A stretch of 64,000 bases of DNA from an uncultured Eubacteriales bacterium (GTDB lineage: Bacteria > Bacillota > Clostridia > Christensenellales > Borkfalkiaceae). The DNA lies in NCBI GenBank assembly GCA_900540805.1, contig UQHL01000010.1:39124-103123 (forward strand). Reading direction: 5' to 3'. Positions within the stretch are counted from its first letter, which is position 1. Each line of letters opens with the position of its first letter. Position numbers and translations under genes: made by a program. The notes under the pieces were generated by a model that did no database searches, was not told the origin of the DNA, and saw only the letters and a program-made list of their open reading frames with translations. This document shows, piece after piece, positions 24,962-33,250 of this stretch.

Positions 24962-26164
24962 ATGTACAATATCAGAAACGTTACGAAAGACGTCATATGG
25001 CTGGGTGCCGACGACAGGCGGCTCGCGTTGTTTGAAAACGTATTTCCGCTGCCGAAAGGCGTATCTTACAATTCCTATCTGCTCGCTGACGAAAAAACGG
25101 TGCTGTTCGATACGGCGGACGCGGCGATTTCCGAAAAATTTTTTGACAATCTCTCCGCGGCTCTCGGCGGCCGTCCGCTCGATTATATCGTAATCAATCA
25201 TATGGAGCCCGATCATTGCGCGCTCTTGGCCGAGGTGCTTCAACGTTACCCGCACGCGACTTTGGTCGGCAATGCAAAGACGTTTACTCTCACTTCGGGA
25301 TTTTTCGATTTTAAGGACGCAAAAACTCTCACCGTCAAGGAAGGGGATTCACTCTGCTGCGGAAAGCACACTCTGCGCTTCTATCTCGCGCCCATGGTGC
25401 ATTGGCCCGAGGTCATGGTTACCTATGACGAGACGGACAAGATTCTTTTTTCCGCCGATGCTTTCGGTTCCTTTCACTCGCTGGACGGCAATCTTTTTAA
25501 CGACGAGGTAAATTACGACCGCGATTGGCTGGATGAAGCGAGACGGTATTATGCAAATATCGTCGGAAAATACGGCGTCATGGTGCAAAATGCGCTGAAA
25601 AAACTGTCGGGATTGGAGCTTGCCTATATCTGCCCGCTGCACGGCCTCGTCTGGCGCAGCGAGTTCGAATATTTGCTGGACAAGTACGATAAATGGAGCC
25701 GCTACGAAGCGGAGTCCGACGGAGTGATCGTCATTTACGGTTCCCTTTACGGACATACGGAAAACGCGGCGGAGATTCTGGCGTCCCTGCTTTCGCAGGC
25801 GGGCGTAAAAGACGTTCGCGTTTATGACGCTTCCAAAACGCATGTCTCGGAATTGATATCGGAAATTTTCAGAGTGAAAAATGTAGTGATCGCTTCTGCG
25901 ACGTACAATGCGGAGATTTATACGCCCGTAAAAAATCTCATCGCGGACATGAAAGCGTTGGCCGTACAGAACAAAAATTTTGCGCTGATTGAAAACGGCA
26001 GCTGGGCGCCCGCCGCCAAAGCGCAGATGACGGCGGAGCTTTCGACGCTTAAAAACTGTACGTTTGAGGAAATTTCTCTCACGGTGCGTTCCGCGCTGAA
26101 AGAAAATCAAATAGGGACGCTGCAGGCGCTGGCGGACAGCCTCGCGGAAAAGGCAAAAGCTTAA
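24962..26164 (+). CDS. fprA: A-type flavoprotein (flavodiiron protein), oxygen/NO reductase
   Basis: 400 residues. An N-terminal metallo-beta-lactamase-like diiron domain carries the HxExDH ligand set in INHMEPDHCALL and further ligands near MVHWPEVM, SADAFGSF and ICPLHGLVWR. A C-terminal flavodoxin domain starts at about 255 with IVIYGSLYGHTENAAEIL. Such enzymes reduce oxygen to water or nitric oxide to nitrous oxide and protect strict anaerobes. No rubredoxin or flavin-reductase fusion is attached, so electrons must come from a separate rubredoxin-like partner. AGGAG lies eight bases before the ATG. Confidence 0.95.
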   Translation: MYNIRNVTKDVIWLGADDRRLALFENVFPLPKGVSYNSYLLADEKTVLFDTADAAISEKFFDNLSAALGGRPLDYIVINHMEPDHCALLAEVLQRYPHATLVGNAKTFTLTSGFFDFKDAKTLTVKEGDSLCCGKHTLRFYLAPMVHWPEVMVTYDETDKILFSADAFGSFHSLDGNLFNDEVNYDRDWLDEARRYYANIVGKYGVMVQNALKKLSGLELAYICPLHGLVWRSEFEYLLDKYDKWSRYEAESDGVIVIYGSLYGHTENAAEILASLLSQAGVKDVRVYDASKTHVSELISEIFRVKNVVIASATYNAEIYTPVKNLIADMKALAVQNKNFALIENGSWAPAAKAQMTAELSTLKNCTFEEISLTVRSALKENQIGTLQALADSLAEKAKA

Positions 26165-26184
26165 CGGGTACTTTCGGAGGCGCT

Positions 26185-27009
26185 ATGAAAAAGACGGCAG
26201 TGATAGGGCTGGGCATTATCGGCGGTTCGATTTGCAGGGCATTGACCCGCGCGGGCTGTTTTGTCTCGGGCAATGACCTCAGCGACGAAATCGTTTCGTA
26301 TGCGAAGCGAGAGGGATATATTCGGGAACGGGCGGAGACGCTCTCCGAATATGATACGGTATTTCTCGCCGTCCCGCCCCGCGCGGCAATCGCGCTTTTA
26401 GAGAGCGACTCCTTTAAGCCGAATGCATTGGTCGCGGACGTGTGCGGGGTCAAGGCGGCCGTCGAAAAGGCGGTATATTCCATGCCGCGTTCCTATCGCT
26501 ATATCGGGCTGCATCCCATGGCGGGGAAGGAGACCAGCGGGCTGGCGTCCTCGTCGGAAAACCTGTTTGCAGGTGCAAATCTGGTGATTACGCTCGCCCC
26601 GCAGACAGAGGAAAGCGCGCTGATCGAAGCTCGTGAATATGCTGGCTTGATGGGGTTCGGGCGGATCACCGAATGCAGCGCGGAGGAACACGACAAAAAG
26701 ATTGCGCTGACTTCTCAGCTGGCGCACCTCGTCTCCAACGCCTATGTAAAAAGTCCCTCCGTTTCTCATTGCGAAGGCTTCACGGGCGGAAGTTTTCAAG
26801 ACATGACGCGAATCGCAGGCGTGGACGAAACGATGTGGGCACAGCTTTATATGTTCAATCGAAAAAATATCCTTGCGGAACTCGACTGCTTGCTTCGTCA
26901 TCTGGAATCGTACCGTTCGGCTATTGCGGAGGATGATGAAAGTGCTCTTTCTTTCGAGCTTCGGCAGGGACGGCTCATCCGCGAAACGATAAAAAGGGAC
27001 AAAAATTGA
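26185..27009 (+). CDS. tyrA: Prephenate dehydrogenase
   Basis: NAD(P)-dependent oxidative decarboxylase of prephenate in tyrosine synthesis. 274 residues, beginning with the Rossmann motif VIGLGIIGGSICRALTRAG, then VADVCGVKAAVEKAV, HPMAGKETSG (catalytic His region) and a C-terminal helical domain (LTSQLAHLVSNAYVKS, GGSFQDMTRIAG). No ACT regulatory domain or chorismate-mutase fusion is attached. It follows fprA by 20 bases with a GGAGG, so it may be on the same transcript, although the two have no obvious common role. Confidence 0.93.
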   Translation: MKKTAVIGLGIIGGSICRALTRAGCFVSGNDLSDEIVSYAKREGYIRERAETLSEYDTVFLAVPPRAAIALLESDSFKPNALVADVCGVKAAVEKAVYSMPRSYRYIGLHPMAGKETSGLASSSENLFAGANLVITLAPQTEESALIEAREYAGLMGFGRITECSAEEHDKKIALTSQLAHLVSNAYVKSPSVSHCEGFTGGSFQDMTRIAGVDETMWAQLYMFNRKNILAELDCLLRHLESYRSAIAEDDESALSFELRQGRLIRETIKRDKN

Positions 27010-27047
27010 CTTTTTTCGATTATTTGCAAAAATATCCCGTAATAGGG

Positions 27048-27076
27048 TTTACATTTTACATAAACTTTGTTATAAT
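27048..27076 (+). promoter_or_regulatory. Promoter of the DUF1934-MBL-rho operon
   Basis: TTTACA (27048-27053), 17 bases, TATAAT (27071-27076), in an AT-rich gap after tyrA. Confidence 0.75.
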
Positions 27077-27116
27077 ATAATTAATAAATATAAAAAAATA
27101 TTTAATTGAGAACGTC

Positions 27117-27518
27117 ATGCAACCCTGTTTTCTCAGAATTGTAACATCGGCCGACGGCGAAGAGAGTGTGTTTTCGCAGTATGCGGAAATGGAGCTGACT
27201 CCCTTATCCGCAGTTTTGCGTTATACGCAGGGAGACGGTCGGGTATTTCTCCGCGTTTCGCGGGAAGGCGTTTTGGTCGAACGTGAAGGCGATTATGCGC
27301 TTAAGCTGTATCTGTCCGAAGGGCAGACGACGGCGGGCGTTCTCGGCCTGTCGGGGACGGAGGGAAAAGTGGAAACGTCCGCGCACCGCATCGGATTTTC
27401 GATAGGAGAAAATTCGTTGCTGCTGTCGATGAAATATACGCTGCGCTTCGACAGCGGAAAGCAGGAAATGAACGTAAGGCTCGTCGCGCAGGGTAAAAAA
27501 TTTTCGGAGGAAGAATGA
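27117..27518 (+). CDS. DUF1934 (YwiB-like) beta-barrel protein
   Basis: 133 residues forming a predicted all-beta calycin-like barrel. The pattern ...AEMELTPLSAVLRYTQGD, LSGTEGKVETSAHRIGFS and ENSLLLSMKYTLRF follows the DUF1934/YwiB family as I remember it; similarity is moderate. The molecular role is unknown. The ribosome-binding site is poor (GAGAACGTC before ATG). It overlaps the next gene by four bases (ATGA), so it is the first member of a tightly coupled three-gene operon with an MBL hydrolase and a divergent Rho. Confidence 0.7.
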   Translation: MQPCFLRIVTSADGEESVFSQYAEMELTPLSAVLRYTQGDGRVFLRVSREGVLVEREGDYALKLYLSEGQTTAGVLGLSGTEGKVETSAHRIGFSIGENSLLLSMKYTLRFDSGKQEMNVRLVAQGKKFSEEE

Positions 27519-28168
27519 AAATCCAGTATTTGGGGCACTCGTGCTTCAAGCTAACCGAGAGTACGGGGACCACCGTGATTACCGATCCCTATGGCGGAAT
27601 AGGGTATGAATTGCCCAAGGGACTGAAGGCGGACGCCGTTACGGTGAGCCACGACCATTTTGATCACAACAACGTTAAGGCGATCGGCGGCAGGCCGCTG
27701 TTGATCGACAAGGAGGGCTTTTACGAGCTTCCCGGCGTGGAGATCACGGGCATCAAAAGCTACCACGACAACGAAGGCGGCCGACAAAGGGGCGAAAACG
27801 TCATTTACAAATTTGTTATGGATGGGCTTGAAATATGCCATCTGGGAGATTTGGGCGAGGAATGTTCGGCCGAGCTTTTAGAGATGCTGTTGCCCGTTCA
27901 TATCCTTCTGCTTCCCGTCGGAGGCACCTATACCATCGACGGTGTGCTCGCCAAGGAATACGTGGACAGGATGATGCCTGAAATCGTCATTCCCATGCAT
28001 TACAAAACCCGAAGCCTTTCCCTCGATCTCGATAAGGCGGACGGCTTTCTCAACCTCTTCGACGACGAAGAGACGGAAATCAGCCATAAAGATGTACTGG
28101 AATTTTCCAGAGAAGATATGACGGAAGAAAAAACAAAAATAATTTTGATGGAGAGAACAAAGCTGTGA
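27515..28168 (+). CDS. MBL-fold metal-dependent hydrolase (UPF0173/UlaG-like)
   Basis: 217 residues of the metallo-beta-lactamase superfamily. The metal motif is SHDHFDHNN (HxHxDH), with supporting ligands at GIKSYHDNEGG, CHLGDLGEE and VIPMHYKTRS. The opening MKIQYLGHSCFKL is typical of the UlaG/UPF0173 branch, whose members act on phosphate esters or lactones; the substrate is unknown. Start and stop overlap both neighbours by four bases, indicating translational coupling between DUF1934 and the Rho-like gene. Confidence 0.88.
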   Translation: MKIQYLGHSCFKLTESTGTTVITDPYGGIGYELPKGLKADAVTVSHDHFDHNNVKAIGGRPLLIDKEGFYELPGVEITGIKSYHDNEGGRQRGENVIYKFVMDGLEICHLGDLGEECSAELLEMLLPVHILLLPVGGTYTIDGVLAKEYVDRMMPEIVIPMHYKTRSLSLDLDKADGFLNLFDDEETEISHKDVLEFSREDMTEEKTKIILMERTKL

Positions 28169-29676
28169 AAAACGAATGCGCATTAGAAGAACTGAAAAAA
28201 GCTTACATCCAATACCTTTCTACTTTGAGCATAGGCAGTCTGCGCTCGGTGGGCAGACATACGGGCGTCAATCAGTCCACGCTGAAAAAGAAGGGCGCGC
28301 TGATCGGAGATATTGTGGAAATTCTGATCGGAAACGTTCCCCCTGCGGCGAAAAACAACCGCGGCGCACCCGTCAAGGATACCTTTATCGATCCTCAGAT
28401 ATTCAACAAACTCGATGAGATCAAGTTTGTTTATCTTTCGGGCATAGAAACCCCCGAGCTTATCCCTGCGCTTCCCGAATTTTCGGAGGAAGCGGAGGAG
28501 GTGCAGGAAGAGAACGTTTTGGAAGTGCGTTCTCCCGAGTACGAGGAAGCCAAGGAAGCCTATTACGAGAAAGAGGTTTACAGCGGTCAGCTGGAAACTG
28601 CAAACGGCGTTTCTTCTCTGATGCCCCTCAATGGCAGGGACTCCGCGGCCGCAGAAAAAATCATCGTCACGATTTCCGAAATCAAGGCCCACGATTTAAG
28701 GGACGGCGACATCGTCGCCTGTCATGCCGAAAAGCATCATGCGGCGCTCGTCGCTACGGATATTCTTTCCGTCAACGGCCTTCCCGTCGGGGAAGAAAAG
28801 CGTTCTCGCTTCGAGCTTTGCGATGTTTGCTACCCCGAGCAGCGGATATCTTTCTATGCGGAGGATAAAGGCTCGTCTGCCATGAAATATCTCGATTGGC
28901 TGGTTCCTTTCGGAAAGGGACAGCGGGGACTTATCACCGCTTCTCCCAAGACGGGAAAGACCACCCTCTTAAAAGAGATCGCTAAAGCCGCAGCCGAGAC
29001 TCATCCCGACCTTCGTCTGTTGGTTCTGCTTACCGACCAGTCGCCAGAAGCCGTCGGCGAATTCAAAAAGATTGTGCCGAGAGCAAATCTCGTCTATACC
29101 ACATTCGACGACGAGGCGGAGACGCACGTATTTGCGGCGAATTTCCTGTTGAAACGCGCAAAGCGTTATACGGAAATGGGTATGGACGTCCTCATGCTGG
29201 TCGATTCGCTCACCGCACTCGCGCACGCCTACAACGAGACGGAAGCTTCTGCCGGCGGCAAAACGCTTGCAGGCGGGCTGGAGAGTAAAACCGTTCATTA
29301 CATCAAAAAGTATTTCGGCGCCGCAAGGTGCCTCGACCAAGGCGGTTCTCTCGCCATTTTAGGCACCGTTTCCGTGGATACAGGCAATCCCATGGACGAT
29401 ATTCTGGCTGGTGAACTGCTCGGCGCCGCCAATTCCGAGATCCGTCTCAGCGACTCGCTGGCCGCCAAACGGGTATTCCCCGCGGTTGATGCGGCGCGCT
29501 CTTTGACCAAACGCAGCGACCTGCTGCTTTCCGAAGAGGAATTTGCAACCGAGACGCTGATCCGCAATCGTTACCTTCCTGCATTCGGAGCGGAAGCGCT
29601 GACCGAGATCGTCAATAAAAGCGACACTCCCGCCCGGTTTGCCAAGCTCGTATCTGCGGCCGTAAAAGAAAAATAA
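28165..29676 (+). CDS. Divergent Rho-like transcription termination ATPase
   Basis: 503 residues with the full Rho layout. There is a Rho_N-like helical segment (about 12-55), an acidic linker, an OB-like domain (about 140-215) and a RecA-type ATPase core (from about 240) with P-loop ASPKTGKTTLL and Walker B VLMLVDSLTALAHAYN, then FGAARCLDQGGSLAILGT. Key features differ from canonical Rho. The aromatic RNA-binding motif GFGFLR is replaced by NGVSSLM (about 147-153). The DERPEEV motif bearing the catalytic Glu reads DQSPEAV (Gln292, Ser293). FKGTGNMEL reads LLGAANSEI. The P-loop Lys and one downstream Arg (R445) remain. Whether it terminates transcription is open; an orthodox rho may exist elsewhere. 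Confidence 0.85.
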   Translation: MKNECALEELKKAYIQYLSTLSIGSLRSVGRHTGVNQSTLKKKGALIGDIVEILIGNVPPAAKNNRGAPVKDTFIDPQIFNKLDEIKFVYLSGIETPELIPALPEFSEEAEEVQEENVLEVRSPEYEEAKEAYYEKEVYSGQLETANGVSSLMPLNGRDSAAAEKIIVTISEIKAHDLRDGDIVACHAEKHHAALVATDILSVNGLPVGEEKRSRFELCDVCYPEQRISFYAEDKGSSAMKYLDWLVPFGKGQRGLITASPKTGKTTLLKEIAKAAAETHPDLRLLVLLTDQSPEAVGEFKKIVPRANLVYTTFDDEAETHVFAANFLLKRAKRYTEMGMDVLMLVDSLTALAHAYNETEASAGGKTLAGGLESKTVHYIKKYFGAARCLDQGGSLAILGTVSVDTGNPMDDILAGELLGAANSEIRLSDSLAAKRVFPAVDAARSLTKRSDLLLSEEEFATETLIRNRYLPAFGAEALTEIVNKSDTPARFAKLVSAAVKEK

Positions 29677-29717
29677 TTTTTCATAATTCGGTGATTTGCA
29701 TAAAGTAAAAAACTGAA

Positions 29718-29752
29718 ACGGACGGCTTTTCAAGGCCGTCCGTCATTTTTTT
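29718..29752 (+). terminator. Terminator of the rho operon
   Basis: ACGGACGGC and GCCGTCCGT form a perfect stem around an eight-base loop, followed by a T run. Confidence 0.9.
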
Positions 29753-29923
29753 ACCTTACCTTGTAGGCGCGGCGGTTTTGCCAAAAAGCGAAAAACTTAG
29801 CTGAAAAGGATAAGTATTCAATTTTTGAAACTTCCAAAATATGGCAATCCTCTTTTTGCGGCTTTTTGGTGAATTTTGCCTCGATAGACAGAATTTTGCC
29901 AAACAGGGCTATAAGTTTTTCGA
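29753..29923. other. Gene-free stretch upstream of the nrdDG control region
   Basis: About 170 bases with repeated TTTTGCC and GGCTTTTTG-like tracts. Two short open frames on the minus strand (from 29960 and 30000) run across the nrdD promoter and have no recognisable content. I see no gene here. Confidence 0.5.
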
Positions 29924-29939
29924 ATACAATATATTGTAT
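29924..29939. promoter_or_regulatory. NrdR box 1
   Basis: ATACAATATATTGTAT is a perfect palindrome that matches the core CwAtATaTwG of the NrdR box (acaCwAtATaTwGtgt). Confidence 0.8.
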
Positions 29940-29947
29940 AAATCCTC

Positions 29948-29975
29948 TTGACTTTACCACAAGATATGGTATAAT
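29948..29975 (+). promoter_or_regulatory. Promoter of nrdDG
   Basis: TTGACT (29948-29953), 16 bases, TATAAT (29970-29975), lying between the two NrdR boxes. Confidence 0.8.
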
Positions 29976-29996
29976 ATATAAGCACTGATTTGATAG

Positions 29997-30012
29997 ACAC
30001 TATATATTGTGT
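29997..30012. promoter_or_regulatory. NrdR box 2
   Basis: ACACTATATATTGTGT matches all 16 positions of the NrdR consensus. Its centre is 73 bases from box 1, about seven helical turns, so one NrdR assembly could bridge both and enclose the promoter. Confidence 0.88.
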
Positions 30013-30087
30013 TAAAAATAAAGATTACATACAAGATATGGTATGCGAATTCTGAACGGAGAAATAAACAAAAAGAAGGTGAAGGTT

Positions 30088-32262
30088 ATGAAGATTATTA
30101 AAAGAAGCGGGCAGGAGACGTCGTTTGACGAGGAGAAGATTGTCAACGCGGTGAAGAAGGCGAACAAAGAGGTCAACGAGGTTTCCCGGATTTCCGACGA
30201 GCAGATTCGTACGCTGGCACACGGCGTTGCGGAGGAATGCGTGCGCATGGGCCGCGCGGTCAACGTCGAGGAAATACAGGATATGGTCGAAGATCGTCTT
30301 ATGGAGATCAAAGCTTTCGTCCTTGCACGCAAATACATAACCTATCGCTATGCCCGCGCTCTCGTGAGAAAATCCAACACGACGGACGCGCAGATTTTGA
30401 CGTTGATCGAGTGCAACAACGAGGAAGTAAAGCAGGAGAATTCCAATAAAAACCCCACGGTGAACAGCGTACAGAGAGATTATATGGCGGGAGAGGTATC
30501 CAAAGACCTCACTCGGCGCATTCTGTTGCCCGACGATATCGTCGCCGCGCACGACGAAGGGATCATTCATTTCCACGACGCCGATTATTTTGCTCAGCAT
30601 ATGCACAACTGCGACCTCGTCAATCTCGAGGATATGCTTCAGAACGGAACGGTGATTTCGGGAACGCTCATCGAAAAGCCGCACAGCTTTTCCACCGCAT
30701 GCAACATCGCCACGCAGATCATCGCGCAGGTCGCTTCCAATCAATACGGCGGGCAGAGTATTTCTTTGACCCATCTTGCGCCGTTCGTCGATGTCAGCCG
30801 CAAAAAGATCCGCAAGGAAGTGGCGGAGGAATTGGCCGAAGTGGGGATTGTCGATGAAGCGCGCATTGCGAAAATAGCGGAAAAGCGCCTGCGCGACGAA
30901 GTACGCAAAGGGATTCAGATGATTCAATATCAGGTGGTTACGTTGCTTACCACCAACGGCCAGGCCCCGTTCGTAACGGTATTTATGTATCTCAACGAGG
31001 CGAGAAGCGAGCAGGAGAAGGCCGATTTGGCGCTCATCATCGAGGAGACGCTTAAACAGCGTATCCAGGGCGTGAAAAACGAATCGGGGGTGTGGATCAC
31101 GCCCGCGTTCCCCAAGCTCATTTACGTGCTGGAGCCCGATAACATCTCGGAGGAGCAACCCTATTGGTATCTCACGGAGCTGGCCGCAAAATGCACGGCA
31201 AAACGCATGGTACCCGATTATATTTCCGAAAAGAAAATGCTGGAATATAAGATCGATAAAAACGGCGAGGGGCACTGCTATACCTGTATGGGGTGCAGAA
31301 GCTTCCTCACGCCCTATGTCGATGAAAACGGCCGGCCCAAGTATTACGGCAGATTTAATCAAGGCGTCGTCACGATCAACCTGGTGGATGTGGCGCTCTC
31401 CTCGGGCGGCGACGAAAAGAAGTTCTGGGAAATTTTCGACGAGCGTTTGCAGCTTTGTTACCGCGCGTTGATGTATCGCCATAACAGACTGAAGGGTACC
31501 GTCTCCGACGCCGCGCCCATTCTGTGGCAGTATGGCGCGTTGGCCCGCCTCAAAAAGGGCGAAACGATCGATAAACTGCTCTATGGCGGCTATTCTACCA
31601 TTTCTCTCGGCTATGCGGGGCTTTACGAATGCACCAAGTACATGACGGGAAAGACGCATACCGATCCCGAAGCGAAGCCTTTCGCGCTTTCCGTGATGCA
31701 GCATATGAACGACAAATGCAAAGAATGGAAGGCCAAGGAAAATATCGATTTCTCCCTTTACGGTACGCCGCTCGAAAGTACGACGTATAAATTTGCCAAG
31801 TGTCTGCAGACGCGGTTCGGAATTATTCCCGAAGTTACGGACAAAAACTATATCACTAACAGCTACCACGTGCACGTCAGCGAGCCGATCGACGCTTTCA
31901 CGAAGCTCAAGTTCGAAAGCGAATTTCAACAGCTTTCTCCCGGCGGCGCGATCAGCTATGTGGAAGTGCCCAACATGCAGAATAATCTTGCCGCCGTGCT
32001 TGCCGTCATGAAATTCATTTACGACAACATCATGTACGCCGAACTCAATACGAAAAGCGATTACTGCCAGGTATGCGGCTACGACGGTGAAATTCAGATC
32101 GTCACGGACGATTCGGGAAAGCTGGTGTGGGAATGTCCCAACTGCCATAACCAGGATCAGGCGAAGATGAATGTCGCAAGACGCACCTGCGGCTACATCG
32201 GTACGCAATTCTGGAACCAGGGCCGTACGCAGGAAATCAAGGACAGAGTCCTGCATCTTTGA
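30088..32262 (+). CDS. nrdD: Anaerobic (class III) ribonucleoside-triphosphate reductase
   Basis: Glycyl-radical enzyme that makes deoxyribonucleotides without oxygen. 724 residues. An ATP-cone domain (MKIIKRSGQETSFDEEKIVNAV, about 1-90) is followed by the ten-stranded barrel with active-site cysteines (HCYTCMGCRSFL region) and the C-terminal zinc site (CQVCGYDG...CPNCHNQ). The radical loop reads RRTCGYIGTQFWNQGR, with the radical glycine in CGYIG. The frame extends upstream to 30043, but ATG 30088 follows GAAGGTGAAGG and matches the ATP-cone start. The ATP cone senses ATP/dATP; transcription is under two NrdR boxes. Confidence 0.98.
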   Translation: MKIIKRSGQETSFDEEKIVNAVKKANKEVNEVSRISDEQIRTLAHGVAEECVRMGRAVNVEEIQDMVEDRLMEIKAFVLARKYITYRYARALVRKSNTTDAQILTLIECNNEEVKQENSNKNPTVNSVQRDYMAGEVSKDLTRRILLPDDIVAAHDEGIIHFHDADYFAQHMHNCDLVNLEDMLQNGTVISGTLIEKPHSFSTACNIATQIIAQVASNQYGGQSISLTHLAPFVDVSRKKIRKEVAEELAEVGIVDEARIAKIAEKRLRDEVRKGIQMIQYQVVTLLTTNGQAPFVTVFMYLNEARSEQEKADLALIIEETLKQRIQGVKNESGVWITPAFPKLIYVLEPDNISEEQPYWYLTELAAKCTAKRMVPDYISEKKMLEYKIDKNGEGHCYTCMGCRSFLTPYVDENGRPKYYGRFNQGVVTINLVDVALSSGGDEKKFWEIFDERLQLCYRALMYRHNRLKGTVSDAAPILWQYGALARLKKGETIDKLLYGGYSTISLGYAGLYECTKYMTGKTHTDPEAKPFALSVMQHMNDKCKEWKAKENIDFSLYGTPLESTTYKFAKCLQTRFGIIPEVTDKNYITNSYHVHVSEPIDAFTKLKFESEFQQLSPGGAISYVEVPNMQNNLAAVLAVMKFIYDNIMYAELNTKSDYCQVCGYDGEIQIVTDDSGKLVWECPNCHNQDQAKMNVARRTCGYIGTQFWNQGRTQEIKDRVLHL

Positions 32263-32789
32263 TGAATTACGCCGAGATCAAGTGGACGGATATCGCCAAC
32301 GGAGAAGGCGTGCGGATTTCTCTCTTCGTTTCGGGGTGTACGCATCACTGCAAAAATTGTTTCAACGAAGTGGCCTGGGATTTCGCTTACGGTAAATCTT
32401 TCGACGAAGCCGTGCGGGAAAAAATTCTCGAAGGATTGTCCCAATCCTTTATCGCGGGGCTTTCCCTGCTGGGCGGCGAACCTTTGGAACCGCAAAATCA
32501 GCGTGCGCTTCTGCCTTTCGTGCGGGAGGTAAAACGGAAATATCCCGAAAAAAACATCTGGTGCTATACGGGATATACCCTGGACCCTTCGACGGGAGAA
32601 TTAAACGAAAAGGCGAAAAATACGCCCGATACCAAAGAATTGATTTCTCTTTTCGACGTTTTGGTGGACGGACCGTTTGTAGAGGAATTGAAAAAAATCA
32701 CGCTTAAATTTCGCGGATCGTCCAACCAAAGGGTTTTGGACGTAAAAAAGACCCTTTCCGAAAAAAAGGCCGTTCTATATCTTGATTAA
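32262..32789 (+). CDS. nrdG: Anaerobic ribonucleotide reductase-activating protein (radical SAM)
   Basis: 175 residues. It generates the glycyl radical on NrdD using an iron-sulfur cluster and SAM. The radical-SAM motif reads SGCTHHCKNCFN (CxxxCxxC), with the early WTDIANGEGVRISLFVSG and the SAM-binding LLGGEPLE. The ATG shares one base with the nrdD stop (TGATG), so translation is coupled; an in-frame TTG three bases earlier is possible. Length is normal for NrdG. Confidence 0.96.
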   Translation: MNYAEIKWTDIANGEGVRISLFVSGCTHHCKNCFNEVAWDFAYGKSFDEAVREKILEGLSQSFIAGLSLLGGEPLEPQNQRALLPFVREVKRKYPEKNIWCYTGYTLDPSTGELNEKAKNTPDTKELISLFDVLVDGPFVEELKKITLKFRGSSNQRVLDVKKTLSEKKAVLYLD

Positions 32790-32795
32790 TTTTAT

Positions 32796-32833
32796 AATAT
32801 CTGCTATAATAAAATATGGCAGATATTTTTTTA
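32796..32833 (+). terminator. Terminator of nrdDG
   Basis: AATATCTGC (32796-32804) pairs with GCAGATATT (32819-32827), followed by a T run. Confidence 0.8.
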
Positions 32834-32861
32834 TACAAAAAACGCATAAAAGGAGTGCTCC

Positions 32862-33220
32862 ATGAAGTCAAACGATAGAAAAAGAATAAATTCTTTTTGA
32901 GCTTTTCTATCGTCTGCGGCGCTCTTTCTCTCATCGCTTTCGGAATCGATCTCATATGGCTGATTTCGGCAAAGGGAAAGCTCGCGTCGCTGGCTCATCC
33001 TCTGCAATTTTTTCTCCTGTTATTTTTATGCGGCATATTTTTGCTGACGTCGTGCATCGGCGCTCTCCGCTATTCGGGCGCGAAGAAAAGAGAGAACTAT
33101 TTGGCGGAGCATACGTTGCTTTGCCCGACGTGCGGAAAACGGATTTCGACCGACTGCGCCTTCTGTCCCGCCTGCGGAAAACCCTTGGATAAAGACCCCG
33201 AAAGCACTTCGGACAAATAG
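32862..33220 (+). pseudogene. Small membrane zinc-ribbon protein gene with a frameshift near its start
   Basis: ATG 32862, with AAGGAG seven to eight bases upstream, opens MKSNDRKRINSF and hits a stop at 32898-32900. Adding one T to the five-T run at 32894-32898 would join it to the long frame ending at 33220: SFSIVCGALSLIAFGIDLIW, a second hydrophobic stretch (PLQFFLLLFLCGIFLLTSC) and a C-terminal zinc ribbon CPTCGKR...CPACGKPL. The joined product would be about 119 residues with two membrane segments. Either the run lost a T (mutation or sequencing error) or translation restarts at TTG 32897. Function unknown. Confidence 0.65.
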
Positions 33221-33250
33221 ATCGGCATAAGTTACACGAGAGGAATGAAT

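Noticed and set aside
29751..30000. Short minus-strand frames of 60-69 codons upstream of nrdD
   Set aside because: They run through the NrdR boxes and the promoter, lack ribosome-binding sites and resemble no known protein.
30025..32256. A 743-codon minus-strand frame opposite nrdD
   Set aside because: It is antisense to a certain class III ribonucleotide reductase.
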